Source of the DNA: Straminergon stramineum
Taxonomy: Eukaryota; Streptophyta; Bryopsida; Hypnales; Calliergonaceae
Direction: 5' to 3'
NCBI GenBank assembly: GCA_963920665.1
Contig: OY987263.1
Location: 22,866,547 to 22,930,546 of the forward strand
DNA: 64,000 bases
Shown: one piece after another, positions 46,460-61,478 of the stretch
Position numbering within the stretch: position 1 is the first letter of the stretch
Layout of the letters: every line of letters starts with the position of its first letter
Made by a program: the position numbers and the translations under genes
The notes under the pieces: model-generated
Database searches by the model: none
What the model was told of the DNA's origin: nothing
What the model saw: only the letters and a program-made list of their open reading frames with translations

Positions 46460-49400
46460 TTTCCACTTGCAATAGTGGTGCTAAAGGAAGGTTTAACCAA
46501 GAATAGTACTAAAGAAACAGAATACCAAATTCCATCAACCCCCTAATTTTGTTGCTTGAAGGAATTTCATCCTATGTTTTTCTCAAACTTTGGCTCTTGG
46601 TCTCACACTTTACGATTAACACTATTTTGTTGGAAATTGAAATAAATTTTGGATGTAAAGATAATGAGCTTTGACCATTCTAATTTTTGCATTGATTTTC
46701 TTGGACAATTGCATACCTTAAACTTTATGAGTTCAATAAAGACTTGCGGAGCACTACAAAATTTTCAAGAATTTTTTTAAAGACAAAGCAACCTTTTGAG
46801 AATGCTTGCATGATATCTTTGCCAATGTTGGTGCAATAAACTTGAATGTATACAACTAGTAATGAGGAGAGCTTTGTAGAAACACTACAAATCGTCAAAG
46901 CGGTAAACAAGTTCGGATCCATACAAAATTTTCCACTAATGAATATGCTTGGTTATAAAATCAATATCGAAGCTCAGTAATGTGGACAAAAGTGTTCCAA
47001 AATGAACTAAATTATGCACTTTGACAAAATTTCTATGTAATTTGAAATGAAATATTCCAGAGAGTAAAATGAGTGTCAAGCTACAACATCACATACTTGC
47101 AAAGAATGTAGACAATTCATTTTTTAAAATGTTTGTATTTATTTGACTAGATTTTTTTATTTTAGTGCATTCTATTAATGATTTAGCTTGATGTTGTTGC
47201 ATTGATACTATATTTTCCTTGCCCCTACAATGCCATATTCATACTTTACACACTAAGGGCAATACAAAATTGTGAAAAATCCTAATGGGTTTCAATGTAA
47301 GGCATTTTCACCAATTTCCTGTAACACTACATGCATTGCTTTCTTTACAAAGGGAACCAACTAAGTCTTTTGTGAAGCCCACAAAAAATTGGTGGATGAA
47401 AAATGTCAATTATCCATTTGTTGTAGCCTTTCAAGTCTGTGCGTTGTCCCAAATTCAAACATTGGAGTGTTTCAAGGTTTACCCAATTTTGATCTAAAAT
47501 AAAGTAATTACGCCTAAAATCACATGAATAAGCTTTGTGTCATAATTGTTATGCTGTAGAAAATGATCAACAATTTTTGCACATTAGTGAAGGACTATGA
47601 TTCAAAATGCAAGTGGTTCCATAATTTTCGGAATCATTGTGCATTGATTACAAATTTTCAAAGATGTAAGGTGTAGGGGGTTAAAAGTATAATGTAGATG
47701 ATGCCAAAATCCATTTGATGCACACTAAAAAACAACACTAGTAGTATCAAAACATGTCATAGAGAAGAAGTCAAAACCAAAGAAAGTGTACCCCAAATCA
47801 CCCACTTCTAAGGTCACCACCTCTACAATATTATACATAGAGTTGTTCACTACTCATAATGAACCCCAACTCCACCTTACACTTGTCCTTCTAATGCTCC
47901 TTATTTGGGGTATCTTCCTTGTTTAGTTTTTCTTCAAAAGTAGGGGTTAGTTTTAACAAGTGGTTGATTTTGGATGTGGTTATCTTAAGGTAACTAAAAA
48001 TATATGTCCAATCAAGCAATTGAGCATTTTTCCTATTGCCTTATGTTTTTAGGATCTTTTGGGAAGACAACCATAGTATTCTACATGCCATTCTTGTGCA
48101 ATTTTGGTCAATGAAGGAAGAAACAATGATTTTTCAAAGCTTGTAGAATAGGTGTATCCAAAAGTAACCTTGGGCTCTTACAAACAGAAATTGCATGTTC
48201 CAAGCAAGAATTTGATAGATGGAAATCCTGGATTACAATAGGATTAATGACATTCAATATGTTTTGTATTGATTTTTTAACTTTGGAAGGGTATTTAAGA
48301 GCTAATTCAAATAAAGCGTCATTTATTTCTATATTAATATGGGAGATTTACAATTAAATAATAAAAAATTAGATTTTATTTCAAAAAAATTAAACAATAA
48401 ATTTGATAAATCTTTCAAAATACACAAACATAATAATAATTTTTTTTTCAATGTTTAGATTTTGTTTGACATCATTGATTGGGTTTTTTTTCCAATCCAC
48501 CTTATCTGTTTCCTAATCAAAAATAACTTTTGTGGAAACAATTTGTACAAAATAATCCATTAAACAAAATTAATTGATTTTTATAATTTAAAATGATAAT
48601 TGATTAAAACACATCCCAATGTGACAAATTCCCATGATTTAATTGCATACATATGATGAAAACATGCATTAGCACCTCTCTAGAAGAAAATTTAAAATCT
48701 CAAAAAAGTTTTGAAATTCACACTACTAAGAATTCAATGTTAGGACTGCAATGGTCTAAATTTTGTAAAGTAGACAATTCTCTATTGTCACTAGATTTTA
48801 TGTCATAAATTATTATTTTTTAAAGTATAATGAAAAAATAGAGAGACGATGAGAATAGATTTTAGTTTTCAATAGTTAAAATATATAAATAAATAAAATC
48901 ATCTTTTATGTAGGATAGATTAATATCTACAAGGAAAACTTTGGTTCACTCAATGCCCATTAGTAAGGTAAAATATGAAACTTTTGATTTGTGGGCAATT
49001 TACTAACCTTGTAGAAAAGTAAAATATATTGTTATTTTATTTAATTCAAATTTTAAAGTACTGAAAAATAAAATGATAAACTTCCATATCAATTTAGCTT
49101 ACAATTGCATAATATTGTGTGTTTTTCATTTGTAGTGTCCTCTCAAGAAAGATATTTTAATCTTAACTACAAAATCATGTTGTATCTCATCTCAATGATC
49201 ATCATTCAAAAAAATTCTAATGTATATTAAAAATGATAAAATTCGATTTACACATTACACAATGATATTTTTTTAATCCAATTATTTGAAGAAAAAAACA
49301 TCCATAGAACAAGTGATTTTCCACATATAAAAAATTTATAAAAATTATCAGTCAATTCAATAAATACCAAAGTTAGCTTAACAATAGTCATTTGACTTCA

Positions 49401-50628
49401 AGATTGTTGCCAATGGATGTTTTGGGTGCAAAAAACTAAACAATTTTTTTACTCTATTCTTTTGTGATTTAAATGACTAAATTTGAATTAAAAATGATAT
49501 TTAACCACTTGACAATGGACTTGAACCTTTGGGGATAGACCCAAAAATGCATGAGTGGACATTTTTTGTCCTTGGCATGATTTCAAAGAACCCTCGTGGA
49601 TGAAAAAAACAACTTTTTAATTCAATTTCTTTTAGGGTAGTTTTTTTAATCCAATTTCAATACTCTCTCTTATGAGTTAATTTTATGTTTTATGAGACAA
49701 CAAAAGACAAGTAATTACATATCTAAGAAACAAAATCAAAGAATTTCAAGAATATATAGTTGCCAAAAAAAGGAGCACACAAAGACATTAACTTTGAAGT
49801 TTGAAAAAGCACTCTTAGGCATGTTTCACATGGTTTAACCCCTGAGTGCTCTGACGCCCATTTTTTGGACGATGAACAAATTGGAAATCAAGTTTCATCC
49901 TCCTAGCTGCTTCGATGAAAGTTGTTTTAATTTGTGGAGATAGATTATGAAGTTGTTGTCCTATCTAAGGGTTGGATTTGGTGATGCTAGAGTACATATT
50001 TTTCTAAAATTACAAATGTGCAAGGATGTCAAGTAGTCAAATTGTATTGACTTTAGTTCAAAATTGGATTTGCCAAAATGAGGTCATAGATTTGAAAAAC
50101 AAAAATATTTCAAAAAATCACCATGTCAAAAGAACCTCATTTCAAATCCATTCCAAAAAATTTACTCAAAAAATGATAATATTTTGCTTGTAAGCAAATT
50201 TTGAAAGAATTTTGGAATTTTTCATTCAAAAATTATAAAATAAGGTTGGTGATAGCATTGGTGAATCTAACCATATAGATGGAATCTACAAATCAAAATC
50301 TACAACTTTTATTTGTATACCAGATCCAAAATATGCTTCTAAATAGCACTTTAAAACAATTTTTTCTCAAATCATTGATTTCTAGGGATGAATCTAGACG
50401 TTTAGGGATTAACCCTTAAATGTCGGTGATGACATTTTTTGTGCTACGGATGAGAAAGAATCTTCCTATGTAGGACAAAAGTGCAATTGTTCATCCTTAG
50501 AGTTTTGTGCAAATAGGAAAGATCTGGCACAATAGTTTGACCTCCAATGAGTATTTTTGTTTTTTGCAAAGTAGATGATGTCACACATTACCAAAAGGGA
50601 TGATTTCCAGGGTCACGAGCCTCATGTT

Positions 50629-50871
50629 TAATCCGTAAAGGACGAACTAGTGACCGTGGAAACAAGTGTGAAAATCCTCCCTTTTGGAACCACATGAAAT
50701 CATTTACTTTTAAAAAATCAAAAATATTTGTTGGAAGTCATACTATTGTAGAAGACCTACCCTTTTCTCACAAAATTCTGAGGATGAATAGTCGTAGTTG
50801 TGTCCTACATGGAGAGATTCTTTGTCATCCATCGGACACAAATCATCCACTTCGACGTTTTATGGGTTAAG
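50629..50871. repeat. Short element related to 19359-19594
   Basis: It has inverted-type ends (TTTAATCCGTAAAGGAC and TTTTATGGGTTAA) and the same internal order as 19359-19594, including GACCGTGGAAA, TTTTGGAACC, TTCTGAGGATGAATAGT and TTTGTCATCCATC. A third, partial copy is at 52990-53145. Confidence 0.6.
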
Positions 50872-51335
50872 CCCAATAAGCTTCCACCCACGCTCACCCC
50901 TTTTATTTCAAAATGAAATAAAGATGTAAAGCAAACAACTGAAATACCGTTGATCTATACATAAGATTGCCATTTTGTTGTCTCATCTAAAAATGGAAAA
51001 GAATTTGATTGTAGGCCCTAGAGTACCATACTGTACATGTACTGATCAATCAAAAGGTAAAGAATCAAGCAATCTAATATTAAGCTGAAGATCAGTACTG
51101 TAATAAGATACAGGTACACTGAAACTTCCATGCCGCTCTTTCCAGATTCTTCTTACTCCCATTTTAACAGAGATTCATTGGAAAGATGACTGCAAAAATA
51201 GAATGGCATCAGTTCTGTATCGCAGTAAACTGAAGTACACTGAAAGTTACATTCCAATGTCCCATAGCCGACCATTAGCACCGTTTAAGAATATTAAGCT
51301 TTCGGTAACTAAAGGTGGTATGCTCTTAAAGCGAC

Positions 51336-51556
51336 CTTTTAAGAGTTGATTGCATGTGGGGAAGCTAAAATTTCTTCAAACAATTTTCAGTTAATTTTTG
51401 GAGGAAGAGGAAATGGAATTTGCATCAAACCCAAGTCGTTTCATATTTTTTGAACTTTTGTGGACTTAGTTAGGAATTTTTGAAGTTGAAATGTGGTAGT
51501 CACTGAAAGCGACCACTTCTTGAAATGTACGCCATTGGTACATTGAAAAAAGAGAA
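51336..51556 (+). repeat. Inverted dispersed repeat, + oriented copy
   Basis: It pairs in reverse complement with 53250-53476. Shared blocks include AAGAGTTGATTGC, TGAAGTTGAAATG and TTGGTACATTGAA. The copies are about 1.7 kb apart and moderately diverged. Confidence 0.6.
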
Positions 51557-53249
51557 ATATACCTATAGGTTAGTTTTTTCTTGTAGAGAATGGTCAATTT
51601 TAGAGCATCCTACCTTATTCCTATCGCATAGACAATGAGACTCTCATAGTGAGTGTCATTGGGATGAGCAATTGAGCATTGACATTGAATTTCCTGAAAC
51701 CATCGAAATAAGCAATTTAGCATAGTTGGAGGTACATTTATCTTTATCTAGATCAAACATATTTTTGTAGTATTAGCAATTTAAAATTAAAAATTAAAAA
51801 AAAAAAACTAATTTTTAGGATAACACATCTAATTTTTGTGAATTTTCAAAGTGGAGCTCTCTGGGGCATCTTGTACAATACTCTAGAAAAATTGCTTTGA
51901 TTTTAAAACCTTGATCTAGAAAAATCAAGAGTCAACCAGGTATGTATGGGGACAATTCAGCAATTAAGTATGGGGACAATTTAATGACACTTTTGGGGGA
52001 CATTGTAACCCTTAAACTTTGGATGTGTGCTTGTAGAAATCATACCTTTTGGTATTTGGTGACATCATCTACTTTAACCCCTATAGGAATTCAAAGTTTT
52101 TAGGCCCCAAGCTCCTTAGAAGTACTCAAACCCAAAGCAAGTCTAAAATCTTCATCTATATTTATTCATTAATAAATACAATCATAGAATTCTTTAGTGA
52201 ACTTTTTAGAGTACATCCTCCTGATATTTTAGAATAAGAAACCTTACCAATTGCAAGATCATGATACATGGATTTCACAAAGAAATATTTTCAATTCTTC
52301 CCAAATGGTTAGGTTTTTTTTTTTTTCAAAGTTTCTACACAAAAAAAGTAGATCCTAAAACTTGTTACTCTCCATAATATGTTGAAGGAATATGTTGGGA
52401 ATATATATTAAAAATTTCAACAAAAAAATATTTTATATTAATTCTTGAAAAAATAGAAAGAAAGAAAATATGATTTAAAATACAATTTTTTATTTATTAA
52501 ATTTAGTTATGGAATTGAAAAATTCCAGTCCTAGTGGCTGTAATGTTGTAATAAATAAACTACATCCGATCATTTTTTTTAATATAAAAAATTGAGTTCA
52601 AATAAATATATCATTGGACAAAAATAATGATCTTTAAAGTTTATTTTAGACTAGAGATTCTATAACTACCTACAATCTTAAATTCCTCGAGACTTTCATC
52701 TTTTCAATCAAAATGGAATGATTCAAAGCTTTCCACATGCATATAAATCTAGGAATCCAAGTTCAAATTTTTATTTCTTAAAAAAATTATTTTTTTGAAT
52801 TGCCTAGGGAGTAACAAAAACTACATATCATATAGTAATTTTTTAACCATGCGATGAAAAGTTATGAAAATTGTTGTGCCTTGAAGGTACTCTTTAATCA
52901 CATGTTGTGTGAAATTTTTTTTTTAAAATGAAAATTATTTTTGTAGTGGGCTGCCCAAAATTGCCAAGTTACCAAAAAACATAGTTTGGTCATTTGGGGG
53001 TTAACAAAACCAAAAGTATTCATTGGAGGTCAAACTACTGTGCAAGATCTCTCCTTTTGCATAAAATTCCAAGGGGGCACTTTTGTCCTACATAGAAAGA
53101 TTCTTTGTCATTCATTAGTCATGGTGTCATTTAAAGGTTAAGGGAAGTCTATTGTGCAGGAATGAGTACATAAATGGTATTGGATGTTTTCACCTTAGTC
53201 TATTCTAAAAGCGTCCATGCTTTAAAAGCAATCATGACACAAGGGTACA

Positions 53250-53476
53250 ATTTGCTTTCTTCAATGTGCCAATAGTATACATTTCAAGAGATGGTTGCTT
53301 ATGGTGACCATTGCATTTCAACTTCAAAAATTTATAACTAATTCCACAAAGGTCCCAAAAATATGAAACTACTTGGGGTTAGATTCCAATTCCATTTTTC
53401 TTCCTACAGAAATTTACTGAAAATTAATTCAAGGAGTTTAGCTTCCACGATAAGGCAATCAACTCTTAAATGGTTG
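53250..53476 (-). repeat. Inverted dispersed repeat, - oriented copy
   Basis: Reverse-complement partner of 51336-51556. No coding potential is seen. Confidence 0.6.
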
Positions 53477-54300
53477 TTGTTAGAGTAGACTACCTTAGAG
53501 TATTTGTGCATATGGAAATACTGCCATTGTAGGGCGCTTACCAGGAATACAAGATGATGGATTGTCAACTCTACTTTGGGTGAATTCTAAGGCAAAAAAT
53601 TCAAAATTTGAGAGAATTACAATAGATGGAGTGGCAAGAATGATCTTAAAATAAAAAAACAAAATAAGCTTATTACTAATTTTCCCTCTGATTTCAACCC
53701 TTGAACATAGTGGTATTATTACTTCTTTATTGGTATTTTTATTATTTTAATTATAAATATTCTCCTATGTTAACCCATGCAAGACTGGGGTAACATCTAG
53801 GGCATATATTATCAAAATTGCCACCTTGTAGGGGAATGAGAAAAAAATGGTTTTATTTATGTACTTTAAATTTTATTTTCTACAAAATTGTATGAGATGG
53901 TTATTAAAATGGAAAGAAATACATTTAGAAACCTTGATTGGGGGAGATTCAAAGAATACAATGTTTGTAATTTTACAAATTCCCCCCTCCCCTCCAACTT
54001 TGCTTGATAGGATCATCAAACTTGGACTATTCCTTGAGTGGGATTTTGGCACTCTGCATAGTTTTGTTTTTAGAACACTTACCACATTCAAAAGTAGGAG
54101 AGGAGTTGTACCAATATTGCCCATGTTCTACTTTAAAACTTAGATAAAAATCACTTTCATACTTGCACCTAGTCAAGTGGAAAAAAATCATGTCCTTGCA
54201 AAGGAAGTATATGTGCATGCTTTGTGCCATTATTTCAAAATTGATGACTTTGTAGGAACCTCCTAAACTTCCAATTGTTCCTTCAATGGACACTTAGCTT

Positions 54301-55235
54301 GCTTAACCCCTAAAGAACCAAGATGTATTTTTGGTCAACATAACATTTTTGGGCAAGTACATGTAACTAGAGATTTACATATTTTTGGCCCAAACTTTAA
54401 CAAAAGTTGTGGATGAGGAATATCTTTCATATGCACTAGTTTCAGGGCATTTGGAATTATGAGTCAAAAGTTATGGCCTAATATGTAGTTTGTTTCTCAA
54501 CTCGGGTAGTCTGGGCAAATCTGAAAAAATAACTTTTTTCAAAGATAAAAATTTGAAATTGGTTTTCTAGATGTATATATACATAGAAAACTTTAAATCA
54601 TTCCATTTTGATCAATAAGTAAAAAGTTATGAGATGTTTTAGTTTGCGGGCAAGTATGGGTTCTCTACTCTAAAATAAACTTTGAAGTCCTTTATTTAAC
54701 TCAAATTTTAATATTTTTTGAAAAAATTAAAAATGTTAGATGTAGATTGTTTATTACAACATTAAAACCGTTGGGATTGTCATTTTTCAATTCCATACAT
54801 AAATTGTTAACAATTTCGTATTTTGAATCATTCTCTACTTCATTCTACTTACAAATTTTTTCCTATATGTTGCACAATTCCAAATGATAAGAAAATTTTC
54901 AAGCATGTATACAACCTGAATTGAAGAATGAATCTAAAGAAGCACCACCATTTTGGACATTTTTTTATACAATGTGACCTTGTAAACCTGTAGCTGCCCG
55001 TTTTTTCAGAGGGCCCAAAAAAGGATTTTTGTCACTTCAAATGCTAATATCTTGCAATCTACATGGTGGAATTTTCTGAATTTTTTTCCACATCTTCTCA
55101 ATCTAGTGTACTTCAAGATCCTATAGTTATATGTGTCCAAAAATGATATTTTTCAAAACTTGGTACTTGTATTAGAAATGGCAGTTTTTGAGGGCTTATG
55201 GTGATAACATAGTCAAGGAACTTTAGGGGTTGATA
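54301..55235. repeat. TTAACCCC...TAGGGGTT-bounded element
   Basis: It starts CTTAACCCCTAAAGAACCAAG and ends CTTTAGGGGTTGATA, inverted ends like those of 20706-21830 and 61479-62395. Its interior is AT-rich and non-coding. Confidence 0.5.
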
Positions 55236-55851
55236 AGGAATAATTTCTAAAGCATTTTTATTGATTTTAACAAAAACTAACACAAGACAATGCATTTTGA
55301 AAAGAAAGCAATTATTGTAAACAAATTTGTAGTTTCTTTTGCAACTTTGAAATGGAGGATCTTGTATAAAACTTGTATGTCTACTTCTCTATCAATTTTC
55401 AAAGTCTTTTCCTAAGCATTTCAATATCATAATGTTCAAAATAGTGTAACAAGTTTTTTTCAATCCCTCCCTAAATGAGAAGATTAGATTTTGAAGCTTA
55501 TGAAAAAAATAAATTTGTCTTTTGCAACTTGAGAAATTTTGATAATATAGTGGCAAATTAAATTGAGAATCTTTGAACTACAAAAATAACAAGTGTGACC
55601 ACCGACTCCTTGATTACTATAGGTAATTAAACTTTAGCTTGAATTGAATTTATCAATGGGCCACCAAGAAACTTGATGGTGTAATGAAAGAATCACAAAA
55701 ATAACATGAAATGGATGGTCATGTTTGCTCTTGATGAGTTTGGAAAATGGAGCAGCCCTTTTTATACTAAAATTCATTGTCCATCACGAACACTCAAAAG
55801 ATATGGGATAACTTGATAATGAGAGATTGACTGCTCATTGTCAAAATGTAG

Positions 55852-56220
55852 GAATTGTGTTGAAAGTAGAAATTCAAACCTCATTTAAGTATAGTATGAT
55901 AATTCTTTTCAAAATAATTTGAACTAAGAAAAGTTGAATCAAGATATATTTCATTTCAAAAAATCCGTTTGAGATTTAGAGCCTCCAATCAAAAGTTATG
56001 AATAAAATTGAGAAACGGGTTAAAAGTGACATTTTGGGGGACATTTTAAAACATTCTCTTTGAATTTTGTCAATAACTTTTGATTGGAGGCTCTAAATCT
56101 CAAACGCATTTTTGGAAATGAAATATATCTTGATTCAACAACTTTTCCAAGTTCAAAATTTAAAAAAAAATTGTTCTACTATGTGAAATGAGGTCCGAAT
56201 TCCTATTTTCAACACAATTC
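55852..56220. repeat. Foldback repeat, arms ~165 bp, loop ~40 bp
   Basis: The left arm 55852-56014 and right arm 56054-56220 are reverse complements with few differences. The best block is ACTTTTGATTGGAGGCTCTA and its inverse. Transcripts across it would form a long hairpin. It is probably a miniature foldback transposon; no clear target duplication was identified. Confidence 0.8.
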
Positions 56221-59200
56221 TTGCTTTTCAATTGACTTAGTACCGAAATTGTGAAAGATAAAAAAAAATACAATGTTAGTGCATTAACTATGCACAAACA
56301 TGATGTTATGTGATTATTGCACGAAATTTATATGACTTAAATAAACACTAATGTTGCACAAAGTCACTCGCCCATCACTAAACCATTGAAGTCGTACATT
56401 TTTTGTCATTCATAGTTATTGTGTAACTTAACACTTCAAATTCTAATATGAATGACATGCCTAAACCACACTATAATCATGAATGTCAATATTGTATTGT
56501 AACAATGTTTCCAAATGAATGAATGTAACATGAAAGCAATGCTCGACGAGAATTACACGATTACTATTGACAAATTGTGGCAAAGGGACTTCGTGATGAT
56601 AGAAAAAATCCAAAAAAGAATGTTTGAAGGACAAGTGGTATGCTCATATCAAAATCCTAAAATGATCATTAGGGCCTAAAAGACATTATTATAAACCTTA
56701 GAAAAAGTTAAAACCCAAAAAATAGAAGGTCATGATCAAATTAGCAAGTTAGATACCCATTAAAAATAATAATTATATAGATAAACAAACTCTTGCATGC
56801 AACCAAATGGCTAAAGTCCTAGAAATGCAATTCTAAATGACTATGGAATATGGATCATTTCCAAGACTAGCATACTCCAAATGGGTCCTAAGATAGGAAG
56901 ATTTGCAAGTTTAATGGCTATGTTGAAGAAGTAAGTAATTTTTGCCAATACAACATTTCAACTTCAAGAAGTGACAAAATCTGAGATGGGAGGCTAGAAA
57001 AACTCATTTCCAACTAAAGAAAATTCTAGAAGCTCAACAACACAATCAAAGTGTTGAGATTTCCACCAATCAAAAGATGTTTGACAACTTACTAAAAGCA
57101 AGGTTATTAATGACATGCATCTACAATTAGAAATTTCAATTAAGAAAATGAGCTTGTACTTATATACATATAGTCTCTTAGAAACTACATGTAAAGTTTT
57201 AAGGTTTATCAAACTACAATCAACTAAGATAAATTCTAAGAAAATACCTAAAGTTGCAGGGAAAGCCCAAAAAAAATAATTCAAAATTTTTGAGTGATAA
57301 TAATGCACTCTAACAAGTTTCATAGAGTTCTAATAATGGCAAGGTCTTGCATGAGCAACCCCAACAATTATAGACCATACAATTTCTAAACATTACATGT
57401 CATTGATTGACATTCTAAGAACTTCCAACATCCAAATGAGGATCAAGTAGAGTCTTTTCTTACTCCAACAATCCTTCTGGATGGTCTAGGCAAGTCAAAT
57501 TCCTTGAGAAAAACAAACTCTTCATCCCAAGTTTCTAAAATTTGGAATTTGGAATTTCTACCAACTTTGAAGGTCCAAATGACTAGGACAAAGGGATGGA
57601 ATTTCTCAACGACTATGGGCCTTTTGTAGCCAATGGTGCAATTAGTCTACAAGTTGGAGTTTTTTTCCAAAGTCCAAACATTAGAATTTTCATCTAAAGT
57701 AAAATTGACTATTTTGGTTGTTTTGTAAACTAGAGTTAAAACTTCATAAAATATTGGAATTAAAAAAAAGAATGAGGCCTTTGGATATTTATATAAGGCC
57801 TCTCTCCCTCCTCCCCAATTAAGCACCTCCAATTCCTATTATCATTTTCATATTCCTCCCTCAAGTTTTCTTCCCAAATTGCCTACTTTCCTTTCAAGAC
57901 TAGAGTATTGAGAACATTGTAGTATAAAATTTGAGTTTAGAAACAACTCTCTAGCTTTGGAGATACTTTAGTGTCAACTTTGGTGTATATATACAGAGTC
58001 ACTTTGGGACGTCTACTTCATCAAATGGAGTATATTTTCATTTTTTTTGTGTCTTTTCTTTGCAAATTAGTTCCTTTTGAAATTGTGTGCTATTATTTGG
58101 AATTTTTGTGTCTTATACTAACTGCCTAACGTAGGACTCCATATGCGATTAGGCTATTCAAGCCTATTGAAAGTCCCTCAAAGATCTATGTTATAGTGCT
58201 TTTATTATTATTTTCAAAGTATATATTAATTTGTAGATGGAGTCCCAACGGTTATCATGATGCAAGTTGGACCATTATATAGATATATCTATTTTTATTT
58301 TATTTTATTATATATAGCACACTCAAAAGAAATGAATACTAAAGAAAAATGGGGAGGAGGCATGGTGAGAACCATAATTCTAGCAAATTTGTTATCCTAT
58401 TTTGGCTATATTGCACCTTGTCACAACTCAAGAAAGTAGATAGTGGATTGGCTACACAATTTTCATGCATACTTTCATTAATAGAGTTAAGCTGCAAGTT
58501 GCCCATGCTACTCAATGAATCCAATAGTGTTCAAACTCTAACCAACCAAGACGGCAAGGTCTTATCCAACCAAGCAAATTCATGACTTGGTGATTGTTTC
58601 TATTTCCATATAAGATTTATAGCCCTTGATTGAAGAATGTTGGGTCTTATTTTCTTGAAACTTCTTCCTTTAAGTAGTTTTTAAATTTATTAGAGCACGT
58701 TTGATTGAGTTATTAAAAAGAAAGGTAAAGCTTCTTTTATTTTTTTGTTATTTTTGGAGATTTTGTGGTCAAAGAAAAGATATGGTTACATAATAGGAGG
58801 TAAAGAAGATAGCCAATAAGCTTTGGCATGCTCATGTGTCCATGGTGTAGGCTGATGTGTCCCTATTGAGGTTGGATGGGGGGGGGGGGGCTCTTCTTCT
58901 TCCTTCCCTCGTAGTATTTTTGAGAGCCCTATGTTTGAGGAATAAAGAGCAATTTGTTTATGTTTTGGATTGTAATGAAATTTTGTAAGCATTTTTTTTC
59001 CATATTTTAATTTCAAAAATGTCTAATTCATTTCATTTAGAGTTGGGGTGTGAAAATCATGCTTGATGGAGTGAGAGAAGGTCAACTGCCAACAAGATTT
59101 GGAGGAAGTAACTTCAAGGGCTTGTAGAAGTTGGACTACAATGTTTTTGATTCAAGATTTGAATTAGTTGTGTATTAAGTTATTAGTTTCTTAATGAAGA

Positions 59201-60305
59201 TAATGAGTGGATTTTAAGATGGAAGTGGCTAATGGGTAACAAACTGTATAATGATTAGTAGGCTATGAGCTATGTATGCAGTCATGTCTTGGTATTTGGA
59301 TGTACTTCTACTTAATTTCACATGATTCAAAGAAATTCTACTATATTGGACCCAAAATACAAATAGAAGATTATACAATGGACTATAGAATGCATCATGC
59401 AACCCAATTTTCTTCCCAAAAATTAGACAATTTACATTGATCCATGGTGCAACTATTCTTAGATCTTGAAAGCATCAAATACTAACAATTATTTTCTTTT
59501 TCAAATATGGGTTTCCACATATTTCAAGGACTCCATTGCTTCTCTATTTCTTCATAGGGATTAAAGAAATGAATGTGCATTTTAGGACTTTTTCAAAGGC
59601 CTTGAATTTAGATCTATTGCCCATCCAATAAACAACCATTTTTAAATTAGCTAATGTTGGCCAAAGTGATTCTTTGGTCTATTGGTTGTTGTCATACCAT
59701 GCCCAAAATAACATTCTTAACAAACTCCCATACAAAAAACCTTGGGGATCTAGAATCACAAGTTATTTCTTGTTGAACTCATGGGAGATGTAGGTTAAGA
59801 TGAAGATCAATTGCCACACTTTGGTAGCCATTCTATTTATCTCAGAGGGCAATGGAATGGAATCTTTTAAAATTCATTTATTTTGCATGTCTAGTCAAAA
59901 TAAAACTTTATTTACTATGTTGGAATATATTGTTTTGGAAAATGGGATATGATCTATAAATAAAGGCAAAAGTACTCACTTTTCAATCAAAAATGAATTT
60001 CTTTTTGGTTTGCTCTACTATTTACCTTTGGAGTTCTTGCCATCATGTCTTATCGAAGTAGAGAGGCCTTATACAATCTCTAACACTTCCAAAGTATGAC
60101 CATCAATAGGATTGTTTCTTAAAATGGGTACACTAAAATATAATCATAAATTGAATTGATATACCAACAATTGAAGTGTAAAGCCCTTTTCATGCATAAT
60201 TTCATGAATTATATACAAAATACAAAAATTTATATTTTTTCAAAATGATATACAATTAGTGCATGATTACAGTTGTCTTAAAAATAAAGACAAAATCCTC
60301 ATTTT

Positions 60306-60307
<2 letters not shown>

Positions 60308-60357
<50 letters not shown>

Positions 60358-60381
60358 CAACAACAACAACAACAACAACAA
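60308..60381 (+). repeat. Compound microsatellite (AAT)n(AAC)n
   Basis: About 15 AAT units followed by about 9 AAC units. The poly-leucine open frame on the other strand is produced by this repeat. Confidence 0.97.
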
Positions 60382-61478
60382 TACCGCTTTGTATCTAAAC
60401 ATCATATTTAAGAAAAACCTACCTTCCTTATAGGAAGGCTTCATATTAAATATATTATATAGCTAAACAAATAATTGAAAATTTTAATTGTTTACAAGGT
60501 ACTTAAACAACAAATTTTTCATTCATAATAGCAATAAATTGATCTGAGACGAACCAAAAGTAATCACTATGAACATGTAATTTTGAATAAAGTGAAATTT
60601 GTCTCGATCTTGAACTCTATCCAAGTTGGACATATATTAGAAATCTTGCATTGCATCAAATGGTACAAGAACGTTTGCACTCCAAGTTATGGGAGATTTC
60701 CAAATGCACCAATATACTAGTGATATGCTAAAAATACACTAGTATATTGTAGTGTAAGCTAATACATGATGATGTAAGCTGGTAGGTGATAATGTATTGT
60801 TGCACATTAACAGCTTATATAAATGCAATTTGCATGTTTCATTTTTTGAAGATCATAGAGTAGTTCATTGGAAAAAAATATCTAGCTTCATTAGCTTACA
60901 TTATTTCCAATTAAAAATGCATTCTAGTTAGTATAAACTAGGAAAAAAAGTTTCAGCATTTTTGTAAGCATAAGGTGAGCTTCATTGGAAAATTTATTTT
61001 GATCCCTATTTGACTATGAGCATGACAAGGTCACTAAATAATCTAAAATTTCTTTGATCATATGTCTTGCAATACAAAAAATTTGTTGCAAATTCCAATG
61101 TTTGGATGCACAACAAATTTAACTTATCATAACACCAATAAGTTCACTTCTACTTTCTACTATATGATTGAAATTTATGCATATTCTTCTATATTTTCAT
61201 CAAAAAACAATGTTTTGTAAGTAGATACAAATCTAAGCTAGGGGTTTCCAAAAATCTCTCTAGGATCTAAAGGGTTAATAATTCATCTTGTGGATGAAAA
61301 ATGTTTAAAAAAAAGATGATAATCATTGAAGAAGCTTCAATGGTAGTGCAATATATCAATGAAAAGATGAAAAAAATGATCCACTTGAATGAATTGCACA
61401 AGTATTTTGAGGGATAATATTATTCATCATGATTTCTTGATATTGATATTCCTCCATTTGGTTCAATCACTTTGGAAT

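Noticed and set aside
60256..60444. Poly-leucine protein on the - strand
   Set aside because: Produced by the AAT/AAC microsatellite.
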